Positions 11,801 through 21,038 of a stretch of DNA of 64,000 nucleotides are shown in pieces (the first letter of the stretch is position 1; each line of letters starts with the position of its first letter). The stretch is from Gordionus sp. m RMFG-2023 (lineage: Eukaryota; Nematomorpha; Gordioida; Chordodea; Parachordodidae). Under the pieces are notes generated by a model. It saw only the letters and a list, made by a program, of their open reading frames with translations. It did not search any database and was not told where the DNA came from. Location of the stretch: NCBI RefSeq assembly GCF_954871325.1, contig NC_088777.1:50011366-50075365 (forward strand), given 5' to 3'. The position numbers were made by a program, and so were the translations under genes.

Positions 11801-14800
11801 GTAGAGGTCTTGACAAACATTGACTTTTTACATTACATTACATATATAACATATTCTTATTTTGAAAATATATAAAATAATAATCTAGATTAAGATGATT
11901 AAAAAAAAAATCCAAGAAATTTATTTAAAATAAATATACCCGGGAAATTTGTTATAGTTTGGACATTTTCGGGAGTCAAATCTTAAAAAAAAAATAATCG
12001 ATAAATATTGTATATAAGTAAATATAGGTTTTAGATATAGATTAATTTTGCCAATGTACGGTGTTCGTATTTTGGATACGGAATTTCTCGATTTTTAAAT
12101 CATCTGTTTTTCAATTTTCGAAAAAATCTCATTCGACCGGAAATACATTTAGGCATGAAAGAGGGGGGGGGGAGTGAACAATACCTTATGAATTTCAGGG
12201 AATAAAAAATGTAAATTCGAACCCCGGTTAATATAGCCGAGAAAAAAAATATATTAATACAAATTATGTCGTTATCTCTTCCCTTGAACATGCGTCAAAC
12301 GGAACTAAAATATGGGAGGATAAAATAAGAGCCCTTACATCAGAACCCAAGGAATTATGATTCTCTTTAAAAAATAAAAAAATATTCAAATTACCATTTT
12401 TAAAAATATAATTATTCATGTTTTTTTTTGGCGGGGAACTTGTAGTTCCAATTCTGTTTTTTGTTATTGTTATTAATATTATTGGTTATATATCTATATA
12501 TATTCAAATATTTATGGCGAAAGCTGTTTAAAATTTTATAGGATAAGAGTTAGAGATCTTATTCAGGCCCGGCACAAAATCTAAAAATGTTGTCATAACC
12601 CGAAACTAAGACAGAAGTACCTTCGGACCCCGAGAATGTGGAAGGTTGGACCGGGCCTTGGAGATCATTAGGATAGGTTATTCTACACATGCTAAAAAAA
12701 TACATTCTCTCAGTAAAATCGGGTTTCTAAACAAAAATTTTTAAATCGCACACTCAGTGGATAATTTTGTTAAAAAATTGAGAGATTTTCAGAATCCCGA
12801 AGAATTCCGTATCCCAATATGACACGTGTATTAATATTGTAAAAAAAGGTTTCTCCGAAATTCGCGAAAATTCGAATTCTCGATTTTAAATCGTAATCGT
12901 TTTTCATTGGATGATTTAAAAATAGTGATATTCCTAATTTTGCGGGGATAATTTTTAATATCCCGCAAAAAAAACTTATGATCAATTTATAAATGTTAGT
13001 TCGATTGGGCAATAAATGCTCCCTCTTAAGAGTTCTAATTGAATCCTCTTTACAATTTTATACAATCTTTTTTTTGAAGTACTAAATTATAGGTGGATCG
13101 GGTAATCGATCGAAAACTCCTACAAATAACTTTTTTTTAAGGAATGTTATTTCTAATTCATAATTATTTGTTTGTTATACCTTCCTCGTTATTCACCAAG
13201 TCATTTATGATGTGGGGCGGAATGGGCCTGCTGTTTTGGGTTAATACGTATTTGAACTCCTTCTCCAAATTGTTGCATCCTTGATTATAGAGTTCATTCT
13301 GTGGCGAATATTGATAGTTTGTCTTATATTATCTAGTTACGCGGTTTAAGATCCAGAGGCCCGCTAAAAGTAGGCCAGGATAGTTTCCGGCTCGGCTCTA
13401 ATGGGCGTCGCGCGACCCGAGCCTTTTTTTAAAACATCTGTTCGGGCTGAGTAAGGTATAATATTTTCGAAAAAAAAAAATTCGGGCTGGGATGGTGTTT
13501 AAATTTTTTAAAATAAAATTGATATATATTTTTTTTAAATTTTTGCAAGAAACAGGGCGATAATACTCGACTATGTTCAATGTAAAAACTATACGAGACT
13601 AATAAAAAAAAATTGGTTCAGGCTTGGGGAATTTTTGAGGTTTGAAAAAATTAGGATGCATGGCATGATCTTCTAGAGATCAACATGGTGTCCAAAGCCC
13701 TCCCTCCATTGATTAGTTCTAAGGTTTGCTATTTTTTGTTTTTTTTACTTCATAAAAAATCAGTAGGAATCAGATGGATTTAGAGATCATAGATGATCGA
13801 ATTTCCATTTCCATCATACAAAAAATATTTTAAACTTCTAAAAGATGTTGATCCAAATGATCAAACAAATTTAAGGGCAAAATGTCTTTTGTGTTTAAAT
13901 AAAACTATTTAATTTCCAAAAGTGAGCAGCTTCAATCTAAAAAAGCTTCTAAAAGTAAAAAATCTTTCTTTTAAATACAAATTAATTTGGAAGATTTTTT
14001 TGGATTCCATGAAATTGATCATCAGGAAAATAATATATTGGACAAATATTTTTTAAATAATAATACCAAAATTGCTATTTTTGATAAATTCCCTGAATTA
14101 AAAAATATCTTTATAAAATACAATACCCTGATTCCCTCTAGTGCTCCTCTGGAGTGCCTATTTAGTATTGCAAAACAGGTCTTAGGAAAGAGGCATGGAT
14201 GTTTGTTAGATTCTAATTTAGAAAATTTATTACTTTTAAAAGCTAATAAAAGGTTATAAATATTTTGATAGATCATTTAATATAAATAAAGCTTTTTGAT
14301 AAAAAAAATATATATTTTGTTTTGTATACCTTCAAAATGAAAATCAAAGGAGCGGTTATGGAGTGGCACTCCATTACTTGGAGTGGGAGCTAGCTCCTTT
14401 TAAAAATGTAGCAGTGGGAGCGGGAGCTAGCTCCTTTTGAGAAAGTAGGAGGGAGCGGGAGCTAGCTACTTTTAAAAAGGAGCAACTCTGATAATCATTT
14501 TACATATTTTTTTTCTAACTTGTATTAGGGTCAGGGAAGGTTTTTATTTTTATTATTATTATATCCTATTAAAATTACGAGGGTGGACAATTATAAATCA
14601 AACTATAAAATTGGTAATACTTGATTGTATAAAATTTAGGGGAAATTTCGTATATGTTGTTAAAGCCTTTATTTTTGATCATTGGGTCTGAGTGTTTAAG
14701 AAAGTCAGGTTCAGAACCTGGTTATTATGGAATGTCCATAAAGATTATTTCATTTGTTGTTTTAGTCTTTTAAATTAAAAGTTACACCTAATAATTATTC

Positions 14801-15805
14801 TTTTAAGTTAGAAATGTAAATGGTTTATGATGGTGAAAAAATGAAATAAATTTCATAAAGTAAAATTTAAAAAAAAATATATTTGATTAGTAGTCATTAT
14901 TTGGAATTTGGTTAAATGCATTATCATATTCAAAAATATGATTCACTTATAAGTATTCAATCCAACTATCTAATCCTTCCTAACTGGGACAGATAAAAAT
15001 GAAAAACACTTACATAATATTTTAGAGTATATGAATGATTATTATAAAATTGAAATTCAAATAGGAGCATTAATGCACTGAATGACATTTAAACAAATTT
15101 TAAAAAACCCTGATCTTGTCGAGATTCAAAAATAAAGTTCATTATAGAGATAAAAATGAGATATTTAAGTAATCAAATTCAAATAATGAGTAGATTAAAT
15201 AAATATATATAAATAATTTATTTTATTTCTACTTCATAAATTATAATTATTAATATTACAATTTTGGATAATTCATTGCTTGATAGGAGATTCTCAGCAA
15301 AAAAATCTTTGGCAACAACAATCTTATCCATCTGGCTTAAATATTCCTCAACATTTTCATCAAGATTTCTTGAAAAAAATATATATTTAACTGTTTTTGG
15401 TATTTAGAAATGCAATAGTTTATTGTTGAATTTTGAATATTACGTTTGATTTATTATTTGTTCAGATTCTTTAAATGTATTATAATACCCTAAAACATGA
15501 TCAAGACTTTGCATCAAGTTTTCAGCATCTAATAATATAAAATATTTAATAACCATAAGTGTAATAGCTATACTTTTCAATCTTGTTTGTAAATTTCCAG
15601 ATTCTTTATATATAGGTGAGACAGCTTTCTCAAGTTTCTCCAATTTTATATCAAATGTATTTAATATGTTAGCCATACTAAGGGTTTCATTGTCACATTT
15701 ATTTAGCATATCTTTTAGACTGTTAATAGTCCTAATTTTCTTTATTTTTTTTTATTATTATTTAATAATCCGAAAATAATAAATTCATACTTTCTCCAAT
15801 TCCAT
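2879..15805 (-). CDS. EXOC7: exocyst complex component 7 (Exo70), 17 exons
   Basis: Exo70 is the exocyst subunit that binds PI(4,5)P2 and tethers secretory vesicles at the plasma membrane. Exons, 5' to 3': 15805-15791, 15739-15574, 15528-15444, 15368-15260, 13298-13181, 11981-11940, 11823-11703, 11218-11052, 10358-10297, 9801-9574, 9401-9162, 7157-7091, 6651-6288, 6077-5979, 3987-3708, 3565-3432, 2981-2879. All junctions are GT-AG, phases agree throughout and the total is 2400 nt (799 aa; human forms 653-735). Residues 1-125 match the human N-terminal helical region. Exon 8 (about 219-274) is a Ser/Asn-rich linker. Exon 10 carries the FPIF core helix. PKDGIVHEITSN ends near residue 451. Exon 13 adds a Ser-rich loop. 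The C-terminus has VPFSKNPEKYIKY, with Lys778 and Lys781 at the positions of mammalian Lys632 and Lys635, which bind phosphoinositide. The 15-nt first exon is the weakest call. Exon 15 may hide a 102-nt in-frame intron (3851-3750), giving 765 aa. No disabling change was seen. Confidence 0.93.
4499..4781. mobile_element. short hAT-like inverted-repeat element in Exo70 intron 14
   Basis: The right end reads out through an AATCGGCTCAGC core to TTTAACAACG, matching the better-preserved copy at 18419-18641. The left end has the same GGCTCxxTTTGAGCC palindrome, but its outermost bases have drifted. The centre has the family's ATATTTTAxCC and GGGCTAAAATATTGAG blocks in inverted order. No target duplication is legible. 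The element lies inside the Exo70 intron between exons 14 and 15. Confidence 0.65.
4521..4604 (+). repeat. 28-bp unit repeated three times inside the element
   Basis: Three adjacent 28-bp units (4521-4548, 4549-4576, 4577-4604) read TTTGAGCCGATTTCTAAAAA followed by CGGTTAAC, with one or two changes each. The other family copies have one unit at this place, so the subterminal repeat was amplified here. Confidence 0.85.
5270..5545 (+). repeat. dispersed repeat, arm 1 of an inverted pair in Exo70 introns
   Basis: This stretch of intron 14 is the reverse complement of 7815-8125 in intron 11, with scattered changes and a few gaps. Landmarks shared in order are GCATTAGCAGCCATTT, AATAGGTTTTGC, TATTTAAAAATTAAAGAAAT, GGCAGACG, AACGCGTTACGTT and CTCAATTTGTG. 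It has no coding frame. It is likely a non-autonomous element of unknown class. Confidence 0.8.
5963..5973 (+). repeat. 11-base G run beside the exon 14 splice donor
   Basis: On the coding (minus) strand the exon 14 donor GTAATC is followed at once by 11 C, then an interrupted C-rich stretch. This is the only Exo70 donor in the window with a homopolymer within the U1 pairing zone. Confidence 0.7.
6930..7022 (+). repeat. pyrimidine microsatellite (CTTT/CCTTT) in Exo70 intron 12
   Basis: An almost uninterrupted run of CTTT and CCTTT units occupies about 90 bases in the intron between exons 12 and 13. On the coding strand it is a purine tract. Confidence 0.8.
7815..8125 (-). repeat. dispersed repeat, arm 2 of an inverted pair in Exo70 introns
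   Basis: This is the reverse-complement partner of 5270-5545 and lies in intron 11. The two arms face each other across exons 12, 13 and 14 of Exo70, so the pre-mRNA could pair them. This copy carries extra sequence around 7890-7950 that arm 1 lacks. Confidence 0.8.
8535..9016 (+). other. possible decayed coding relic in Exo70 intron 11
   Basis: Base composition is less AT-rich than the surrounding intron. Short stretches in different plus-strand frames look protein-like: an 18-residue piece starting MDDNLNSLNRRESSAD near 8535, a FENVVECKSAGPAILV piece near 8655, and GNQNGVPVVFIDVHF near 8855. No family is recognised. A single hydrophobic 115-codon frame (8671-9018) overlaps but does not look like a gene. 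It could be an old transposon or processed-gene fragment. Confidence 0.25.
9861..10074. mobile_element. short inverted-repeat element, 214 bp, in Exo70 intron 9
   Basis: The ends are TATAGTTAGGTAAT and ATTACCCAACTATA, a near-perfect inverted repeat. The flanks are GTAATGAG (9853-9860) and GCAATGAG (10075-10082), an 8-bp target duplication with one change. Internally it has GGCTAAAAA and AGCCGAATTAGT blocks reminiscent of the 18419 family. There is no coding capacity. Confidence 0.75.
12190..12450 (+). repeat. dispersed repeat in Exo70 intron 5 (second copy at 45884-46137)
   Basis: About 250 bases match 45884-46137 in reverse complement. Shared landmarks are ATATAGCCGAGAAA, TCTCTTCCCTTG, AAGAGCCCTTACATCAGAACC, TTATTCATG and GGGAACTTGTAGTTCC. 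The repeat contains a GT-AG-bounded mini-exon look-alike near 12350, which is explained by the repeat and is not an Exo70 exon. Element class unknown. Confidence 0.75.
12564..12658. mobile_element. very short GC-rich inverted-repeat element
   Basis: A roughly 95-bp GC-rich island in AT-rich intron 5 starts CAGGCCCGG and ends CCGGGCCTTG, an imperfect inverted repeat. Similar GGCCCGG-rich pieces occur near 10540, 13354, 44820 and 55360-55670, suggesting a hAT-like short family. No certain target duplication was seen. Confidence 0.35.
13800..14490 (+). mobile_element. internally deleted hAT transposon in Exo70 intron 4
   Basis: A BED-like finger start (about 13800-13920, with Cys-Leu-Leu-Cys) is followed directly by the C-terminal hAT dimerisation segment. 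The latter is open at 13987-14259 and holds the typical PSSAPLECLFSIAKQVL and LENLLLLKANKRL blocks. The catalytic middle is missing. The BED part has at least one stop. Downstream, 14372-14475 repeats a GGAGCTAGCTCC palindrome about every 36 bp, three times, and the element ends GGAGCAACTCTG at 14490, a hAT-type end. The left end was not found. It is antisense to Exo70. Confidence 0.7.
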
Positions 15806-16023
15806 TTATACGATCAGCTGTATTCAATGTGTATGATCTTATAGTTTCTTTGATGGCTAAATTGCTAAACAACACTCTTTTTGAATATATACAAAAGAAA
15901 GAATTTTATATATAAGTTACAAAAAAGCACAAGTTAGTAGGATTCAAATTGTGCTAAAAGTATTGAGATTCATTAGAGAATAATTTTGTAGTATTGTCTG
16001 AAAAATAATATATACGATGAATA
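15806..16023 (-). promoter_or_regulatory. short interval upstream of Exo70, bounded by piggyBac
   Basis: Only about 218 bases separate the proposed Exo70 ATG from the end of the piggyBac element. Any proximal promoter and 5' leader of the original locus must lie here, unless an upstream non-coding exon exists beyond the transposon. No specific promoter motif is called. Confidence 0.3.
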
Positions 16024-17875
16024 TTAACCCTTTCGCGCCCGACTTTTTTCCCCTCGATGAAAAAAAATTTTTTTTTAAGAGTTATTTTATATAGACACAA
16101 ATAACACATTTTTATCAAAAAAACTTATTTCGAGTATTTCTATCAAAAGATATTCAATGATTCCAATTGTTATCAATGGGCAAAATGCAAGTTCATTTAA
16201 AAAATATTTTATTTCATATGAAATGACAAATAGCAATTTCGTTTATTATTTAAACATAAATAGATATTACATTTTTTGCAAATAATTCTTGAATAGGCTT
16301 CTACGCAATACTTGCACCTTTGCTTAATACTTACGGGCATTAGGAAATGACCTACTTGGTCATATCTTATATCCGATATAGGGGCAATGTTGATAGCTTT
16401 TCTTCTTTTAACATCTATGCTGGAAGGTCTGCCGGTTTTCTTTGTATTATCCTTTCCTGCAAGCATCAACCCTTTTGCTATCTGCGATTTAAATACCAGT
16501 AAAGGCATAAATTTTATATTATTTAACGCTTTCATATGGCGTCTATATAGGAGCCAGACATTTACCACACAAGAATTCAATAAATGGAAAACCATTCGCA
16601 TATAATATCGTTTCCATTCAATATCTGTCCGATATAACTCCACCAGCATATCGTTAAGATCTACTCCACCCATACCCTCATTATAGTTTTTAATTATTGC
16701 GGGCATTTCTACATTTATAAAGACTTTATCCGAAACAGACCATCGCTTAACTTTGGTTGTAGGTAAAACACCTATAAAGTTAGATATAGTAGTAACGGCT
16801 TTGTTGTCCTGCCACTTGCAGATAATAATACCATTCTTTTCGCTTTTGTAATCTATGGCACCTCTTCCTTCTTTTTTTAAAGCCTTATCATTTTTAAGTG
16901 TGCACCCTGATAAGAGATTTGATCTTATCGTTCCAGATACCATAATATCCCTTTTTTTAAGCATCAAATATAATTGATATGAGGAGAAAAAATTATCCAT
17001 ATATAATTTGTGGTTTATGTTTGGAGGTATAATTTCCGATATCCGAAGAACGATATCCCCACTGATACCCAAACATGATTTTATGATGTTTGTTGACTTT
17101 CCCTGGTATATTTCAAAATCATACATGTACCCGGAAGAGCCACATAAAGCAAACACTTTTATCCCCCATTTATGGGGCTTCGATTTGATATATTGTCGTA
17201 ATATTGATCGTCCCTTGAAGGGAATTATGAATTCATCGATGGCTAGCTTCTCTTCAAGTTTAATTTTTTTGAAATTTTGTTTTAATTGGAATATGAAGGG
17301 TTGAATTTTGAATAATTTGTTGTATCCTTTGTCTTCCCTAGCTACCATATCCTTGTTATTATTGACATGGAAAAATTTCCGGATCAAAAGGAAACGGTTG
17401 CGGGACATAGTTTCCGCTATTTGTGGAATAGATGTTTCAACAGACCAATATTGTCGTATAGAAGGCATCTTAACTATACTAGTATATAAATGTATCCCAA
17501 TAAATTTTTCAATTTCATCACATCGGAACATTGGAATGAATAAATATTTGTTTCCGATACAAAATTACTGATTATCTGATTGTCAAAAAATTTACGAAAA
17601 TATGGTAGTGGAGTTGAATCCTCTTCAGGAATTTCTAATATAGGGATATATTATGTATTCATATTTCCTATGTCTTTCTTAGACCACATGGGGTTATCTT
17701 TTATTTTAATTATAGAAGTATCTTCTATTATATCCTCCACATCAAGGCCTAGTTGATTTGTTATATAAGATGAAGTCGGCAAATCATCTGCCAGCAAAGA
17801 ATAATAATTGTCTTCTTCGTCTGAGCCCTCTATATTAGCCTCAGATATATCACCCTCGGGAATAAGTGTAGTCAT
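16024..17875 (-). mobile_element. piggyBac-family transposon, one end preserved
   Basis: At the left boundary TTAA (16024-16027) is followed by CCCTTTCGCGCCCGAC, the classic piggyBac arrangement of a TTAA target plus a CCC-starting terminal repeat. The transposase gene points away from this end, so this is its 3' terminus. No matching GGG-TTAA end could be seen in 17880-18420. The 5' end has been lost, diverged or lies elsewhere. The element sits directly upstream of Exo70 in the same orientation. Confidence 0.8.
16209..17875 (-). pseudogene. piggyBac transposase, nearly complete, one stop and one frameshift
   Basis: The acidic N-terminus is open from 17875 to 17651, where it meets a TAA. 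The same frame then continues with PLPYFRKFFDN and ISNFVSETN to about 17545. After a frameshift near 17540 the core is open from 17531 to 16209 (440 codons). In that part the catalytic aspartates are visible: Asp99 (LAIDEF), Asp179 (YMDNFF) and Asp242 (WQDNK), plus Asp291/Asp294 in GGVDLND. The C-terminus keeps the Cys-rich zinc-binding tail (CKYC...CKKC...C). Only two obvious breaks suggest a fairly young copy. Antisense frames over the same bases are shadows. Confidence 0.88.
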
Positions 17876-18410
17876 ATCTAATAAAAAACATTAGTCATAA
17901 AATATTTTTACAAATAAAAATAAGCCTGGAACAAATATGAAATATATTTTTATTAGTTTATACAAAATAAAAATATAATAAATTACTTGTATTGTATATA
18001 GCTTAATATAAAAGCATGGTAATAATTTATTCCAAAATAATAAATTTATTTATAAAAAGTAAGTAAACATATAGTTGATTTTACTCTATTATATAGAATT
18101 AATTATAAAATACTAGGTAAATTTCCACTTTTACAGACATATTTGACAGTTAGGGAATATATTACAGTTAATAAAATAACAAATTTTACTAATCAATGCT
18201 CGATATTAAATATAGCAACAATTTGCATACAATTATTTAACGCCATCTATTTATTTTAAGTAAAAATGATATTTAAATTTATTCATATTATTCATCTCAT
18301 AATGTCTTTAAAAGATATTTTCTGATGTCCTTATCAATATTTTATAGTTTTCTGTAAAATTTATAATTTACTATATTAGTAAAAATTACTTGATTGTCAT
18401 TTGATAATTA
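17876..18410. other. AT-rich spacer
   Basis: No coding frame, RNA or repeat is recognised here. A second piggyBac end was searched for by eye and not seen. Confidence 0.5.
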
Positions 18411-18418
18411 GATATACT

Positions 18419-18641
18419 TAGTGTTGTTAAATGGCTCGTTTTGAGCCGATTTTTAAAAACGACTAACTCAATATTTTAGCCAGAAAAATATGGCCTAAGC
18501 CTATAGATTTCTCTAATAGATATCCAAACCTTTGTTCCTTCTACAAACAAAATCTTCAGACTTGCCTAATAATATTCTAGATGAAATATCGAGTTAGCCG
18601 TTTTTAAAAATCGGCTCAAAACGAGCCGTTTAACAACACTA
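18419..18641. mobile_element. hAT-like short element, 223 bp, best-preserved copy of its family
   Basis: The ends are TAGTGTTGTTAAA and TTTAACAACACTA, an exact inverted repeat that continues imperfectly for about 50 bases on each side. The 8-bp duplication GATATACT is exact (18411-18418, 18642-18649). Each arm contains GGCTCGTTTTGAGCC, itself a palindrome, so each end can fold alone. Related copies are at 4499-4781 and 22504-22663. It has no coding capacity. Confidence 0.9.
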
Positions 18642-18649
18642 GATATACT

Positions 18650-19678
18650 GTAAATCTACGACATATAATATTCCACTGTTTATATTGTGCTTTAATATTT
18701 TTTTTAATTTATGATTTAATTTTATCAATAGTTTTATAATTATATTTTACTTTTATTAAGATAAATAAATTAAAATTACATACTTTATAAAAAATTATAT
18801 TTGATTTATATTATTTAGTAACTTTATGGATTTATTATTAATAATTATAATACATTTCACTTCTGTCTTAAGACTTATTTTTGGCTTATATTCCATTTAT
18901 TAAAAAACATTTTTGGTTCATTTTATATATTTAAAATTTATTTTTCCAAAAATCTATAAATTATGATGAATAGTTTTATAAAAAAATATCAACTTTTACA
19001 TTCTTTCTTTTAAATTATTAATTAAGATATATGCATACATATTTGAGGGTCAGGGAGTGGAAGGAGAACTAAGGGGGATATTTTTTATTAGCTAAAAATG
19101 ATATTTACAAAAGGTGCTGAATTTTTGAAGGGGGGAAAATTTCCCCTTACCCCCCCCCCCCTAGCTACGCCTATGTGCGTTTGCCTTAATTTATTTGTTG
19201 GGCTTTAGCAGTTCCAACAAACTCTCTGTTACAAAAAAAAGTAAACCACTATCGCTACAGCTAATGTTTTCAAAAGAAGTAGCTCGGAAGTATCTAATGC
19301 TACTCTTTACGTTACTTTGGAATTTTTTTAAAATATTTTTTAAATATCTCTATTTCCACAAATAAAAAATATGACTAAAATTTCAAATTATATAATTTTA
19401 TTTTTATTGCATCTCAATAATAATAACATTTTCATACTGTCATATCCAAATCTAGAGAGACAATCGGAAAGTATTGGCTATCACAAAATAATCTTTCATC
19501 ACTAGCACTTAAGGGCAATTCAGTATTAAATTAATATATACGTATTTTTTATATAAAAAAATCATCAAAAATATTTATTTGAGTATTTTTAGATTTAAAA
19601 AAAGTTCTTTAAAGGATCAATAATATTATTATTTCTAATTGTTTTTTTATAATATATTTTATATTAATTTATATTAGT
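18650..19678. other. AT-rich spacer with one transposon-end-like site
   Basis: No gene is visible. A 12-base C run at 19150-19161 followed by CTAGCTACGCCTATG looks like the end of a short hAT-like element (read inward, CATAGGCGTAGCTAGGGG), but no partner end was identified. Confidence 0.4.
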
Positions 19679-20302
19679 CAGGGCGTCGCTAGCCTTTAGA
19701 ATCTCAGGTTGCTCAACTAAAAATTTTTTATGTAGCGGGCTTTTTTTCTTTCGGCCGTGTTTTATAAGCATATATATAATTAAAACAATACAATACAATT
19801 CTAATTTTTTTTAATACAAAATCTATTTATTACAGTATAATTATTTTCAATGGATGATATAAAAAAATTTGCGTCAAGAATTACAATTATAAAAATGGTT
19901 TATTAATTCATTCATATGCCTCAATTGACAATGGTTTTAAAGAACCACATAATATAATATAATTCTTAACAACTTACACAGACAAAAGGTCATAAAACTA
20001 ATATAACTCTCTGTTACCGTTTTAGAGAATGTTTTATAGAATGGACTATAAGGAAAAATTTATAAGTCTAACCAAATCAACAATTCTTGAACAACCAATC
20101 CTAATCATAAAACAATATGATGGTTAGAGCTTCCTTTTAGATGACATGATGGAAGCTTAAGTAATCGAAAAAATTATTATGAGATATTAAATTTCTAAAT
20201 ATTATATCAATTTTTCATGATATATAAACGACTAGACAGTTATTGCGCATTTAAATTATGCAATCATATGCTTTCAGCAGCAAGAGTAATAATTCTAAAT
20301 TA
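19679..20302 (+). repeat. tandem duplicated repeat, unit 1
   Basis: The unit starts CAGGGCGTCGCTAGCCTTTA and ends TAAATTA, abutting unit 2. Along its length it matches unit 2 with scattered substitutions and indels. There is no coding frame. A related terminal piece occurs at 2136-2200 on the other strand, so the family is dispersed. Confidence 0.8.
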
Positions 20303-21038
20303 CAGGGACGTCGCTAGCCTTTACAATCTCAGGGGACTCAACTAAAAAAAAATTTTTTCGGCCTTCGGTCGGGTTCTATATTAAAATATTATACTTTTTT
20401 AAAATTTGCGAACTCTGAACAATTATTCTGAATTTCATATTTTGTCATTTATTATATAATGCATACAAAATAAACTAGCATAAATTAATAAAACAATACA
20501 AGATATTTCTAACAATAATATTTTTTAATACAAAATCTATTTATTAGAGTACAAAATATTTTTGATTGCTGATATAAAAAAATTTCGCGTCTAAGAAATT
20601 ACAAGTGGTAAAAAAGGTTAATTAATTCATACATATGCCTCAATTGATAATGGTTTTTAAAAACCCCATAATATAATATAATTCTTATCAACTTACATTG
20701 ACAAAAGGTCGTCAAACTAATATAATTCTCTGTTAATATTCTAAACAATGTTTTATAGAATGGACTAATAAAAAAAAATTTATAGGCCTAACCAAATCAA
20801 CAATTCTTGAAGAAGTGAATATAAACGGCCAATCCAAATCATAAAACTATATGGTAGTTAGAGCTTTCTCTTAGATAAGATGATGGAATCTAGATAATTA
20901 ATCGAGAAAATTATTGTGAGATATTAAATTTATAAAAGATTATCTTTCATTTTTAATGATATATAAATACACAGTTGACCAATATTGCTTATAAAATATA
21001 ATATGCTCTCAGCAGCTGTAGTAATAATCTTAAATTAC
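20303..21038 (+). repeat. tandem duplicated repeat, unit 2
   Basis: The unit starts CAGGGACGTCGCTAGCCTTT and ends TAAATTAC. It is about 110 bases longer than unit 1, mostly from extra sequence near 20400-20520. The terminal CAGGG start is reminiscent of hAT-like ends, but no inverted partner is seen at the right side, so the class is unclear. Confidence 0.8.

Noticed and set aside
12340-12365. A GT-AG-bounded mini-exon candidate for Exo70 in intron 5.
   Set aside because: Its phase does not fit the neighbouring exons, and it lies inside a dispersed repeat also present at 45884-46137. The exon at 11940-11981 fits phase and protein.
14880-15130. Minus-strand fragments resembling Exo70 (WIEYL...EYDNAFNQI).
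   Set aside because: It contains stops, and the matching part of Exo70 is encoded properly at 11703-11823. The order would also be wrong. The resemblance is chance in AT-rich DNA.
16387-17571. Three plus-strand frames over the piggyBac element.
   Set aside because: They are antisense to a clearly recognisable transposase and have no features of their own.
17880-18420. Search for the second piggyBac terminus with TTAA.
   Set aside because: TTAA-like words exist, but none is preceded by a GGG end matching CCCTTTCGCGCC.
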